Assembly (NCBI GenBank): GCA_037349105.1
Contig: JAYJMM010000004.1
Location: 4,119,001-4,183,000 of the forward strand
From: Limnomonas spitsbergensis
Lineage: Eukaryota > Chlorophyta > Chlorophyceae > Chlamydomonadales
Direction: 5' to 3'
DNA length: 64,000 nt
The translations under genes were made by a program, and so were the position numbers. The notes beneath the pieces were generated by a model. The model was not told the origin of the DNA. It did not search any database and was given only the letters and a program-made list of their open reading frames with translations. Numbering within the stretch: position 1 is the stretch's first letter; the number at the start of each line of letters is the position of its first letter. Below are positions 42,386 to 53,589 of this stretch, in pieces.

Positions 42386-43735
42386 TGCTAGGATAGCGAG
42401 CAAACACAGTGACCCGTGGGCCAGCAACCAACACACAAACAAACCTGTGACCCCTGAGCAAGAAACCAACACAAACGCAGAACAGTAGCGCAGGAATGAA
42501 TCCCATACGGTAGCTCAGAGGAAAATCCTCAGTAATCAGACATGACGTGGGGGCGAAAGATAACAGTAGAGCACCGAGTAGAAGATCAAGAAGGTATACA
42601 TCAGTGTTTGAGTAACACCAACCTTCCAGGTTTTGAGAAACACAAAGAACGCCTAGCAAACCAAGCTGCCAAGCCAGCAGAGCACAGAATACGCTGTAAC
42701 ATTGCACATTCCCCACCTCAAACAGCACACAGACATCAACCGGCGCTCAAGCAGCCCGGGTTACGTCTTCTGCCCCAGGCCTGAGCGCACACAACAAACA
42801 CACACAACTAAACTCCAGACGCAAAAAAAAGACTCTCCCTCTGCACCCCAACTTGCAGTAAAAACACAAAACACCGCGCCCCGAACTGCTCAATTTACAA
42901 GCAAAACTGCTGCCGGAAGCAGGCCGTTTACAACAATAAGGCTGACACACGGATAAGGTCTGTATGAATCTGTGTGATGGGTATGTAGAACTTCAGTAAG
43001 TGTGTAACGTTTTCTAAAGTATGTGATACATCTGTATACCAGCATGAGCATGAGTTAAAGATACAACGGAAGAGAAAAATAAAAGAAAACGCCAATGCGG
43101 CGTGGGTTTGGGGATAAACAGGTGGATGAGACGCCCATGCCCCGGGGATTGGGCTAGCAGTCGGACGGACCATTTCAAGAAAGTATCGGATACGAGGACC
43201 GAATGGGAAATGCAGACCGAACATTGTGAACCGAAATTGTTAAGGATTGGAGGGACATGGAGCGGTGGAATACCAAGGATAGGACAGAGGTGCAGGATGT
43301 CTTAAAGAAGATACCAAGGATCCGATGATGGCTTTTTAAATATAAAGGTGCGGGAAAAGGGGTTCAGCTGCAGGGAGAGGTAGCGAAGATGGAAAAGAGA
43401 GCGTGAGGGCGGTTGTATCTTTTAGGGTGGCGTGAAGGTCAAAGGTAGGTGTAGAGAGGGGCCATCCAGCACACGCAAAAAATACCAGTATACAGAGGAT
43501 GCCATGCTTGAGAGCAAAGTGGCAAGCTGAAGACTTCCACCGTTCCATGGATTATTATACAAGGGTAAAGAGGCGGCATTTTCTGAGATGACGCGGGTGT
43601 CGACCATAGCACAAGACAAGGTGGTATCACCATTCGTGATGTGAGGGCAAGAAGAGTAAAGATGTGCCTTGATAGAGGAGGTGAGGTTTGAAGTGAACCA
43701 AGGAGTGCTGTCGTGGGGATCCAACTATTTATTGT
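42386..43735. other. Region without a recognised gene between two LINE remnants
   Basis: On the plus strand 42400-42960 is rich in A and C (many ACAAAC/ACACAC), which gives long hydrophobic but probably meaningless minus-strand ORFs. 43240-43720 is purine-rich on the plus strand. Parts may be unrecognised LINE sequence. Confidence 0.35.
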
Positions 43736-43739
43736 CTTA

Positions 43740-44400
43740 TTAGGTTACGAAGGGCCAAGCTGGGAGAGAAGCCATGTTCTGGTTGTTGATGTGGGAAGGT
43801 TGAACGTACGAGTGTTGGGTGATTCCAAGGCCTATGTGGCCCCAAGACATGTCAGCAAGCTCATTTCCGAATAGACAAATATGTGATTTCACCTTCTGGA
43901 GGAGCGAATGAAGCTATTGTGCGCCCAAGAGAGGAGAAGTTTGCGGATGGTCAAAAGAAGAGTGCGTGCTTGTCCTCAATGAGATCATGCGGGTAGAAGA
44001 CAGCTTTCTGTATGAGGTGGATGTTGCAGAGACTGTCAGTTAAGATAGCTGGGAGGGGGCAATGGTAAGGTGGGACCGAAAGGTGTGTGGGCATGATAGA
44101 GGGCAGCATGGATGCCTCCAAGTTCAGCTCCGGTGATCGTGTTAATGTCACATTTGCCAGTAGGGTTAATTGTATGGGTGGAACCATTGGCATTGATTGA
44201 AGAGGCAGCCCCAGGCATGCGAGCACCGACATCATCTTGAACACAAGCCCCGTCTGTGTAGAAAGCACGAAGCAACAGCCAAGCCAGGGTAGATGTAGGC
44301 GGGTACAAGGAACGGAGTTGATCGAAGAGAGCAGGGGAAAAAGTGAGTGGGGGATGTGGGATAGGGGTAGGCGGGAGAGTGTGTGGGTGCAATGGGGATT
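43740..44400 (-). mobile_element. Second LINE remnant: RNase H domain with frameshifts
   Basis: On the minus strand three frames together give an RNase H fold: AFYTDGACVQDD (first Asp), TGAELGGIHAAL (Glu), ILTDSLCNIHLIQKAV (second Asp) and KVKSHICLFGNELADM (the KVxxHxxxxGNExAD C-terminal motif). RNase H domains of this kind follow RT in I/L1-like non-LTR elements of plants and algae. Stops and at least two frameshifts show decay. Related sequence may extend to 44738. No RT is visible. Confidence 0.6.
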
Positions 44401-44785
44401 CTGCAGAGATTCCAGCAGGCTGTTGCCATCTGGTTGATCTGGCATGCGAACCGGGGAGTTGGAACTAGCATACCGGTACGGTGGGTGGATGCAGACAGTG
44501 GGCTGGTGTGGCGCCAGGTGGGTGGCCATGGGTAGACTGTGGGTAGACGTTGGAGAAAAAATGGAAGTGCATGGTGGCGTAGAATGGGGCTGCCTCCCAG
44601 GTGAGGGAACGTGTAGCCGAAACCTGGCCGAAACCAGTACAGGTAGCTGAATATGGCAAAAAAGGTAACCCTGGCGCCCCGTCGGGTATCCTCGCCAAAG
44701 TTTAACAGTCTCCTACGACCTGGCATCTGGTTCACCATTTACATGAGGTGGTAAGGATTGTGACTCGTGAGAGACAGCCAGAAAA

Positions 44786-47064
44786 ATGAAGACGAAATCA
44801 GGGAAGCGCGAGATGAATCCGGTATGCGATTGTGTTGATCGTATGTGGACAAGGACAAGACGTGGATATGATTTTATATTATGTCCAGTAATTCTTACAT
44901 AAATACTGTTCTCGCTAGGCGGATGCGCAAAGGAAGCTGGAGCGGAAAAAGGAGGTGTCAAGGAACAAGCTTGAGAGAAAATACATTCGAGACGCCTCAG
45001 CTCAGAAGGATCGCCCGGAGGACATCAAGAAGAAGCTTCAGGACATGCTGGCTATGGAGGAGGAAACTCCGTTGAACAAGATTCAGCGACTGCAGAAGAA
45101 GGTGCTCCAAGAGGCATACGATCATGCGCTGAAAAAGAAGATGGTGAGATCATGCGCATGGGGCTTGGGGCGGGGTTTACGCGCCATGCATGGTCGTCAT
45201 TCCTGACTGCTATTTCAGCGTATGGCGAGGTATCGCATGGCTAGTGGTCTCAAGCCCTGTCAACGCTGGTCCCAATCAGGAGGATGATATGCGAAAGAAG
45301 GGTGGGGACGCCGCACCCACAGCCCCCATGCGGCCCGAGGACTCCCGGTACTACCACCCGACACTGAACCCGACGGGAGCACCGCCGCCCGGGAAGGCAG
45401 CAGCAGGACTGATCGCAGCCCCTTCAGGCCCCGCTGCGAGCAGCCGGCCATCCATCCCAGTGCCCAAGAAGCCTCCTCTGCCTGCTGGCCCCGCACCAGC
45501 CATGCAGCTACCGCCCCCACCCTTAGCCCCCCCACTTCCTTCGGGTCCGGCCCCAGGTGCGTACTCCCAGTACCGTAGATTTGATTTGCTAGCCCTCAGG
45601 TATGAAAAAACTCATTCCTTTTATGCTGCCCTCACGGCTAATTATCAAGCTTATAATTTCTGACTGAAAACTGGCGTCGACAACCAATAATTAATATATT
45701 CACGGATCCCTCATCCCCAAACAAAGTTAACTATGAGGGAAGGTAAAGCAAATCTACGGTACTGCGTGACCTGGCAAGATGCCCCCTAGACTGCCCTGCC
45801 GCTTGAATGTCCACGAATCAACGCCTGCTGCTTGTGTGCCCTTGTAGCTCCTCTTCCTCCTCCCCTGGGCCCTCCACCCGGCATCCTACCGCCCCCTGCT
45901 GGACCGCCCCCTGGCGTCATGGCACAAGGCGGCATGGCTGCTCCTCCGGGGATGACGCTACCTCCCCCAATGGGCCCGCCACCTGGAGCAAGGCTGCCCC
46001 AACCCTCGGGGCCTCCGCCCTCACATGCAGGTGCGGGGGTAGGCTATTATTTATTTAATCATTTCACATCATCTCTTTCATGTCACCTTGGACATGAAAT
46101 CTCACATTGCTTGCGTCAAAATCATGTGTGCTTCGTTATCTCAGTCTGCCTTTCAATTTGCTAATCTAGCCTGGGAGTGGATGTCTTGCCTCGGCACCGC
46201 CTTGAGTAGGTGCGTTGCGTGACTATGTTTGACGATCTGCTTGCAGGGCTGGAGTCCTCGGGTGCGCTGCCGCCGCCAGCAGGGCCACCTCCAGGGATGC
46301 TGCCCCCTCCCCTGGGCCCACCGCCTGGAGTGCCGCCACTGGGGTTCTTCGCCATGCCTGCGCCTATGATGGGCGTACGGCCTCCTGGCGTGCTGCTCCC
46401 GCCTCCGGTGCTGCCGCCGCCCTCAATGCCGCCGCCCTCTGCCGCCGCCGCTGGGACAGGTGCAGGCACATCTGCTCCCATTCGCAAGGAGGCAACCGTC
46501 ACTGGCACATCGACTGTCATCCAGCGTCCAAGAGCTCAGAACGATAAGGTGTGTCGCATGCTTAAAAGATGCATGGACTCACCTTAAAGCGCGTCGTGTT
46601 TATGTGGGAATTGTACAAGTGTTCCTGCTACATGACTATATTGCTGTCAGAGTATGGCTGCCTTGAGCGCCTCTTCCTGTGGTAGTCAAGCTTGAGAGAT
46701 GGCACCTTCCGGCCTCATGTGACATTGTGGCTGATCTTCTGACCCTACTTCAACGGGGGAAATGAACCTGCTGCTGCTGCAGTCGTTGACCTCCATGGTC
46801 CCAGCTTCTCTGAGGATAAGACGGGCAGAAACCAAGCCAAAGCCCAAGCCCAAGGGTCCTGAAGTTGGCCCTGGCTTTGGCCTGGCGCCTGTGTCCAAGC
46901 CGGCAGCCCCAGCGGTTATCAGCAGTGGATTTGGGTTAAGCATGACGCTGGGAGGCGGCAGCATGGCAGCGGCTGCGCCCTTGGCTGCGGCAGCGCCGCC
47001 TAGCACGGATACCAAGTACATGGAATTTATGCAAACAATGAATGAGCTGGGGGCATTCCAGTGA
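44786..47064 (+). CDS. WW-domain-binding protein 11 / ELF5-like pre-mRNA splicing factor, six exons
   Basis: About 434 residues. Exons: 44786-44821, 44919-45143, 45280-45556, 45848-46030, 46247-46548, 46783-47064. WBP11 is a nuclear, spliceosome-associated protein; ELF5 is the plant relative affecting flowering time. Seen here: the short first exon MKTKSGKREMNP joins ADAQRKLERKKEVSRNKLER, the basic N-terminal coiled-coil block of the family. It is followed by RPEDIKKKLQDML, an EDSRYYHPTLNPTG stretch, three exons of dense proline runs (PPPG, PPPL, the PGPPP-type ligands of WW domains), SLTSMVPASLRIRR near the C-terminus, and a MEFMQTMNELGAFQ end. All junctions keep frame. Codon use is GC-rich in the proline exons. 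The neighbour upstream is a LINE remnant only 50-400 bp away. Confidence 0.88.
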
Positions 47065-47335
47065 CGTCTGTCAGCAATTAGGGCAGCGCTTTATAGGGCT
47101 GGGACCGTCCGTTGACAATATCTGAGTGAACCACATATCAATGTGAACCTCTGCAAATGACTGATTTGGCGGCCAGTCTGGCCAGTCTCTGATTACAGTA
47201 TGACTGGGCTCACTCCTCAAAGCATGCATCCATTGTCCGTCTATCAAGGACAAAGAAATATCCACACATCAGTTGGTACCGTATTCAGTTTTTTCATTGG
47301 TAGCTTGCAACATGCCACAGGGATATCAGGTTGGG

Positions 47336-47405
47336 TCCATGAAGTTTCACCTATGGGCCCGGCTCAAAAAGGCTTGGCCGCATCGGCGTCCAACTGTCTG
47401 GTTGT
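47336..47405 (-). mobile_element. LINE 3' tail fragment (solo)
   Basis: The minus strand reads CAACCAGACAGTTGGACGCC then GATGCGGCCAAGCCTTTTTG, matching the tail of LINE copies B and C and the piece inserted at 30.8 kb. It is only about 70 bp. Confidence 0.55.
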
Positions 47406-47559
47406 ATAGCATGGTTCCTAGCAGAATTGCTGATTGACCTTATGACCGCACTCGTCTGTCCTCTTGGTGCAGCTTTTGCACAAGACCTTCTGAGCATTCA
47501 GAAGCCTAACATCGAGGAGAGGGAGAATATCTTGCACTTGAAACAGTATTAGTATTACC

Positions 47560-47910
47560 GGTATGTATCGTGCCTGGCTCCAGCCAATGGTGGGTGCCGT
47601 ACCAGCAACAGGACATGTGCATTTGCGTGCACAAAATTACAGCTGCGGCTCAGTGCTGTTAGCTTGGCTGGCAGCGGAGGACGGTGCAGCGGTCAACTGC
47701 ATCTGTAACGCTGCTGGGCAAAGGGAGATGGCCAGCATGTGGATGACGCACTACCTGTTTGCTTTCATTGACCTAGCGTCAAGGAGAGGCTTAGGGATTT
47801 GGGTTGGGCAGGTCTACCGGAGGGTGCCAAGCATTTGAACCAGGGCAGGCGTGGGCCGAGGCGTGGGTGGGAGGCTTTTGTGGAAGATGAGGTAGACATC
47901 GTTGTTGAGC
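47560..47910 (+). mobile_element. LINE family copy D, 3' fragment
   Basis: The plus strand carries YRAWLQPMVGAV, which matches YRARFQPTAGAV of copy C, then the Arg/Cys region and ASMWMTHYLFA, matching ASMWGTRYMLA. It is short, with stops, and dead. Confidence 0.65.
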
Positions 47911-48345
47911 GCTAGTTTCTAGAGCTGAAGGAATCTATTTTCTTTTGGGGGGAGCCTGTTCCTGTTTGGTCCTTTCTCCCCTCTCTGAAGTTCTGGCCTG
48001 TGCTAGACTTCTAGATTGGCTGATCTGTTTAGGGGCAGCCGGTTACAGAGTTAATAGGGTCACCCGCATATCACCATACTAGGGGTGGCTGCGGCGTGTC
48101 CTCTTCTTTGGTCGCGGATCAGGGGTTCCGGCATACGTCACGTCATGTCAAGGGGCGGGGTGTTCGGCATGATCCACGGTTCTACCTTGTATTGCCGGGT
48201 GCCTTCATGTACCGACCTTCTCAGCATTCTGCACACCAAATAAATCAGCGTCATGGGCGCATGCGCCTCGTCCCAGATAGTCGAAGTGAAGAATAGAGGG
48301 AGAGGCCAAAAGGTTCGGGGGGGCGAGGCCAAGGCCGAATCCAAG

Positions 48346-51300
48346 ATGCCCATGCCCATTGCACAGATATTCGTTGCTCCACGAAGAGAACGTGATGGAA
48401 AGGTGCGTTAAGTTAACATGTGATTTGATATTTGCTTTGGTCATTGCTTCATTACATGGCCCGTATGTACGCACGTATTCGGCGCCCCTGATTGCCTTAG
48501 ATGCGCACATGCGGCCGGAGTCGATTGATAAGAGCATGGACGATGTAATGCAGCTCTTCCTTCCATCGACACTTACCTATCGTTCATTTCTCGCTGGCAA
48601 TAGGACGATTCAAGGTCTGAAGCCAGTGGGGGGACCAGAAGTTGCGGCAGATCATGAACATTACCGATTTTCTCCCACAGCCGTCGAAACGCAGCTTTGT
48701 TGCTGTTGAGAGAACTTGTCTCGACTCAACAGGCGGTCGCAAGAGAATGAGCCTCAGCGGCAGGAGCTTTGTCATGAACAACACTTTGGACAGGGAAAAC
48801 GCCACGCCGGCCGCTGCGTTTGAGGAGCTCATGAACGGGAACACGCGTTTTATCTTGGGCGAGAGTGACCACCCCAATCAGGATTTCAAGAGGCTTCAGG
48901 TAATTAACTCTAATTATGATATACCCAACGCTTTCGAAACCAGGGATACTAAGCAGAAACAGTACACACCTGAACTGCCATAATAGCATCCAGTATCAAC
49001 ATTCAAACACCGACTAATACCGGTACATCATCATCAGAGCAATCTTGCACGCCCCCTCACCTTCCCAGTATTTTTCCAAGTCCCACCTCAGCCCCACTAA
49101 CGGTGACAGTCCTCCAAAATTTACGATGCCTTTCTCTGATGCAGGCCGTTGCCCCAAAACAGAATCCTACTGTTGCCATCCTAGCCTGCGCAGACAGCCG
49201 CGTTCCCACAGAAATCATTTTTGATGTGGTAAGTTCTGCCCACCAACAAGCCCAAGTAAATTGAATTTTTGATGTGATTTGTGATGGCTGGGGCAATCAT
49301 GGTTTCTGTGACAGGTACATGAGAATATGAGATGTCCATGTTCCCATTCGGCTACTGGTGGTCACGTAATCTATCTAAATTATTCTGCAATTTTTGTACA
49401 TCCCTAAAATATCAGAAGTATTAATGTTATTATATTTCTATGATTCTGATTGTACGTAGCCTCCCTGCAATACTGTAGTTTCTACATGCAGCTGGCTTTT
49501 GCTGCGGGATGGAAATTAATTGCAAAGCGTTTTGTATTCCGTAGTCGCACTCTCTTAGTCTCTCTTCGTTATCCCATCGTTTAAAGGGCTAACGAATCCA
49601 GGTAGCAAGTGCGTTAAAGATTGGTTGCCTAGGGGAAATAAATGACAATCGTAATATAACTGCTGCATTTACACAAAAAAACGCGCACTAGCGCGTAACT
49701 GGGTTGTTCAACACACTGTCGGTAGGTTCCATTTAGGGGTAATATTCGTCCCTGCAAAATTCTTTAGCTGCCCAGCCCTGGACATCAATAAACTACTGGC
49801 ACTGGTACGCTGAGCAGTATCTCTTACGTAGTACCGTTCAAGTACCGGCATTGGTATTCAATTCAGATTTGTAGGCCGCTTCCTGAAGAGTCCGAGGAGC
49901 CTAACCAGCCGCCACGCAAGGAAATGCGGAGGAGATGCCTGCCAAGATGAGCAGCACACGCCGGGCGGTCTAACCCACAGCACTAACACTGCGGCAGTGG
50001 TGGCTGATGCTGAATTTTGTTTCAATTGACTACTTTTCGACAGGACGCCGATAAAAACGTGACGAATTAAATGAAAAACCGGCACTGTTAAATTATTTCG
50101 GGCTTCCAATGGCTACTGGCGATAAAATCGTAAAAATAAATTTCTATGCATTTCTTGAATTATATGTTCAAACCTTCATGAACTTCTGCGGTCTGCCGCG
50201 CTGAAATGAGAGTGAGACTACGTTATGCAAAGCGGGTTCCCGCACAGATATTTTGTGTTGGGGGTATGCAATTACTCAATCCAGGCTTGATAGCCTGGAT
50301 TAAGTAAGCATTCTCGTGAGCACGCGACAATGATGCTGGTTGGCATTGGGCGGAATCTGTCAGCATTGGGCGGTGTGTGGATGATGAATGAATGGAAATG
50401 TGCCTTGCGGGGCTTCCTAAAGGATCTGCGATATTACAAAAAATATGCCTTGAGCTGAGGGAAGGCACTGCGCATGTACCGTAGCGATGTATGGTATATA
50501 GGAGCCATCTTGCCCCCTGCACTCACCTCTCTCCCTCCTGTCAGGGGGGGTGTACCCCCTATTCCATGGCAAAAAAAACTTAATTGCTTAAAACTTTCAT
50601 TGGAATTCTTGACCTGGGGGAATGGTTAAGTTCAATATATATAAATTGCATTTCAATTACCGGTATGTGTGTGGCAGCATGTAGAAATAATTGGTTTCGA
50701 TGAGGGTGCATGTAGGCAAGTGAAATGCATCTTAAATTTACTTGCCAAAATCAATAAATGTCCGACAGACTAGTGCGATATGGTGATGTCTTACGCAATT
50801 GCCTTGTCCTTGCACTCCCCTGTATGAGCTCCCAAGTCCCAATAGTCCTCTGTCTCTGTCACGTCTCTTACACTCTTCCCTCGCACACAGGGATTTGGGG
50901 ACATGTTTGTATGCAGGATTGCTGGGAACATCGCAACATCAGAACAGATCGGGAGCCTGGAGTATGCAGTCATGGATCTGGGAGTTAAAGTCCTCATGGT
51001 CATGGGCCACACATGTTGTGGCGCAGTCAAAGCAGCTTTGAGCGGTGAGGCACATACTTCCCTCTTTGGCTTTCGTGCCGTCTCATTCCTGCTGTCCCCC
51101 CTGTCTCACTGGCTCATTATTTTCCTGTCTTAATTCCTATCGATGAAAACAAAAATTCCCCAAAGCGCCATCTATTTAGGATCATGATGAATGGCATGTC
51201 ATCCCCAAGGACGTCAATGCAGCTAGAATGTACCATGTGTATCAGTGCGTGTCCTGCAATATGAATTCAGTATTTCAGTATTTGTTTTTGATGCAAGAAA

Positions 51301-52075
51301 TTGAGATGGATGGCAGACATTATTGAGGTACATCGGTCGTGGAGTCACTGATGCCTACCACTGTACCTTGAAACATACTCAGTGTGCCCAAAGCTTGCAT
51401 TTTAAACCCTGCAACCTTGCTGGAACTCAGGAAAAGCGTTCCCCGGGTCCATTGTAAGCCTGCTGGACAACCTGGCTGTTGCTATCATGCAAGCCCAGAC
51501 CCGCAACGGAAAGAGTTATGAGGAAGCTGTGTCTTATAACAAGGAATGTGGCTGCATGGGGAAAACACCTGGGTCTACCGACCCAGACATGATCGATCAC
51601 GTAAGTTGGTTGAGATCATACCTAGGTTGGTCTCACACCTAGGAAGCATATGCTGTATGGGGCTACCTTGTGGGCTTGAAGCACCTAGACCCATGTAGGG
51701 ATCCCAGGAATGAGCTGTAGTGAAGGATGCGGGGAATGCATATACCAAAGGATATGCAAAGGAGGAGATGATAATAGAACGACAACTTGTGATTGACATA
51801 AGATGTTTAAGTATACCATTTATGTGTCCCCCCCTTGGGACTTAGGTATGGCAAATCGGTGGATTTAACGTTTGATGTGCAGCGGTTCAAGCCATGCTTT
51901 TTTCATTCCCCATGCTCACGTTGCGTTGTTGCAGGTCATTCGGGAGAATGTTCTGCACCAAGTGGTTCGGTGCAAGCGCAGCATCATAATCTCTGAAGCT
52001 ATCAATGCAGGCACACTCATGATTGTCCCCGCAATCTATGACATCATGACCGGGGAAGTCATGGTCATCCATTGA
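48346..52075 (+). CDS. Beta-type carbonic anhydrase
   Basis: About 284 residues. Exons: possible 48346-48402, then 48651-48899, 49145-49228, 50891-51044, 51431-51600, 51935-52075. It reversibly hydrates CO2 to bicarbonate using zinc. Zinc ligands and the dyad are visible: Cys117, Asp119 and Arg121 in LACADSRVP; His170 and Cys173 in GHTCCGAV. The N-terminal helix has DRENATPAAAFEELMNGNTRF, and the C-terminal part has GTLMIVPAIYDIMTGEV. Core length is normal. The first exon (MPMPIAQIF...) joins in phase but is less certain; ATG 48655 is an alternative. The 50-60 residues before the core could be an organelle transit peptide. Intron 3 is 1.66 kb and contains a repeat shared with 63.4 kb. The enzyme would feed carbon fixation or pH balance depending on location. 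Confidence 0.93.
49690..50080 (+). repeat. Interspersed repeat R, copy 1 (in carbonic anhydrase intron 3)
   Basis: Shares with 63.29-63.88 kb (opposite orientation) the blocks AGCTGCCCAGCCCTGGACAT, GTATTCAATTCAGAT, TAGGCCGCTTCC, CCCACAGCACTAACACTGCG and GTGGTGGCTGATGCTGA. It codes for no recognised protein and may be a non-autonomous element or solo LTR. Confidence 0.65.
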
Positions 52076-53589
52076 TGGGGGGCGGAGGGTAAGGACCCAA
52101 ACATGCAGTCGGTTTCTACATTTGCATACAGCTCTGAAGCACCGTTGGGAATTTATAGTATTCTTGGACCAGGATTATGACGAACAATTCGCTGTGCAGC
52201 AGCCAATTTGTATAAATAATGATTTAATCTTATGAACCCAACCAAATTAATTATAGTTGTCCATGGTTGTTAGACAAAGTGTTTGACATGTTAATCTCCA
52301 CATTGTAGCGTATCTCCTACATGTTGCCATGCAACTAGGTAGATAAGAATTTGTTTGAACTTCCTCTATTTTTATTTGTTGCGAAGATCTCGCATCTGGT
52401 ATGTGCCTCCTTGGATGAGGTATGATGTGGCTCTTTGATTTAATTGCTCACCCGTGCCCATGATTTATGAGGGTTTGTTTTCCCTTCATCACTTTTTATG
52501 AGCGGAATGCTACATGGTATATTCATTCCTGAAATACAGCGTCTTGGACCAGCACATGGACATCAGCTCTAATGCTGTTTTGAACGTGAATAGTCGTTGC
52601 ATAGATGTTGCGCTTACAAAATTAGCAGGGTAAAACACGTTTACGTGATATATTGTTATCAAATGGAATCCTCAAGGAATTATGATCGTATTTCAAACCA
52701 GGCTAGTGTTTAGCACCGCTGCTGGTATGCTGCCAATCATTTCCATTTGTGCTATACAGGGGTCAATGCTCAGTTGTCTTTCATTAGGGCTTACTTGTCG
52801 TACCTATGTGAGGATTTAATTAAACAGTGCGTGGCTCTCATGTCTGAAGGTCTAAAGTAATTCAGAAGTTTCGAAAATATAGTATTTAAGCTGGAAATGG
52901 GCCAGCAGTGTGGTGGAGGTCCTTAGTGTAATGATAACTAGTAGCATGCAGCTGTTTAGGCAGAAGAGGGTGGTCTTCCTAGGAATATTAGTGAAGAGGT
53001 CAGACAGTAGAGTTGAAACACCAAATACATCAGGGGACTGATGCGTTAGGATGGACGGGGTAAGGCTGTGGGCCCGTTTTCGCCCACATGGCTCATGTCA
53101 GTGGAAGCTCTAGGTAACGAGAAGATCCTACACATGAGGCTCTGAGGCTTTCCTCGAGTAGAAGTCTTGTCCCAAGCACAACAGATGCAACACATAACAG
53201 TCAACAAGTTACCTAGGCCTCTAATGCAAGCCCCTTATTCCACATGCCAACCACACATGAATTGCGACAACAAAGCTTGGGGGGATTTGTAGTTCAGTTT
53301 CATTCATCAACAACTTTTAGCTTGAGCATGGGATTAAAATCCGGAATAACCAGGGAGAATCAATGACACAATATTTTGCCTGCCCTTGATTGTCTCAAAT
53401 GTCCAGTTATGAGAAAAGGAGGATACAATTTGAAACGTCCGCAAGTACATTTATCCCGCCCTTTTGCCAGCATACTGTCAGAATCCCCTGTCAGCAGTCC
53501 CTTAACCGGGATGGAAATGTTATCTCCCAGACATTCGAACTTAGGAGGAAAGCCGATTTTAATCATGAACACAAAAACATCCGTGAGCA
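52076..53589. other. Intergenic region between convergent carbonic anhydrase and FIP37 genes
   Basis: AT-rich 3' flanks of two convergent genes. No gene, RNA or clear repeat was recognised. Confidence 0.45.

Noticed and set aside
42381..42728. Hydrophobic 115-codon minus-strand ORF resembling a membrane protein
   Set aside because: Composition follows from the A/C-rich plus strand. No conserved motif, start context or neighbouring exons.
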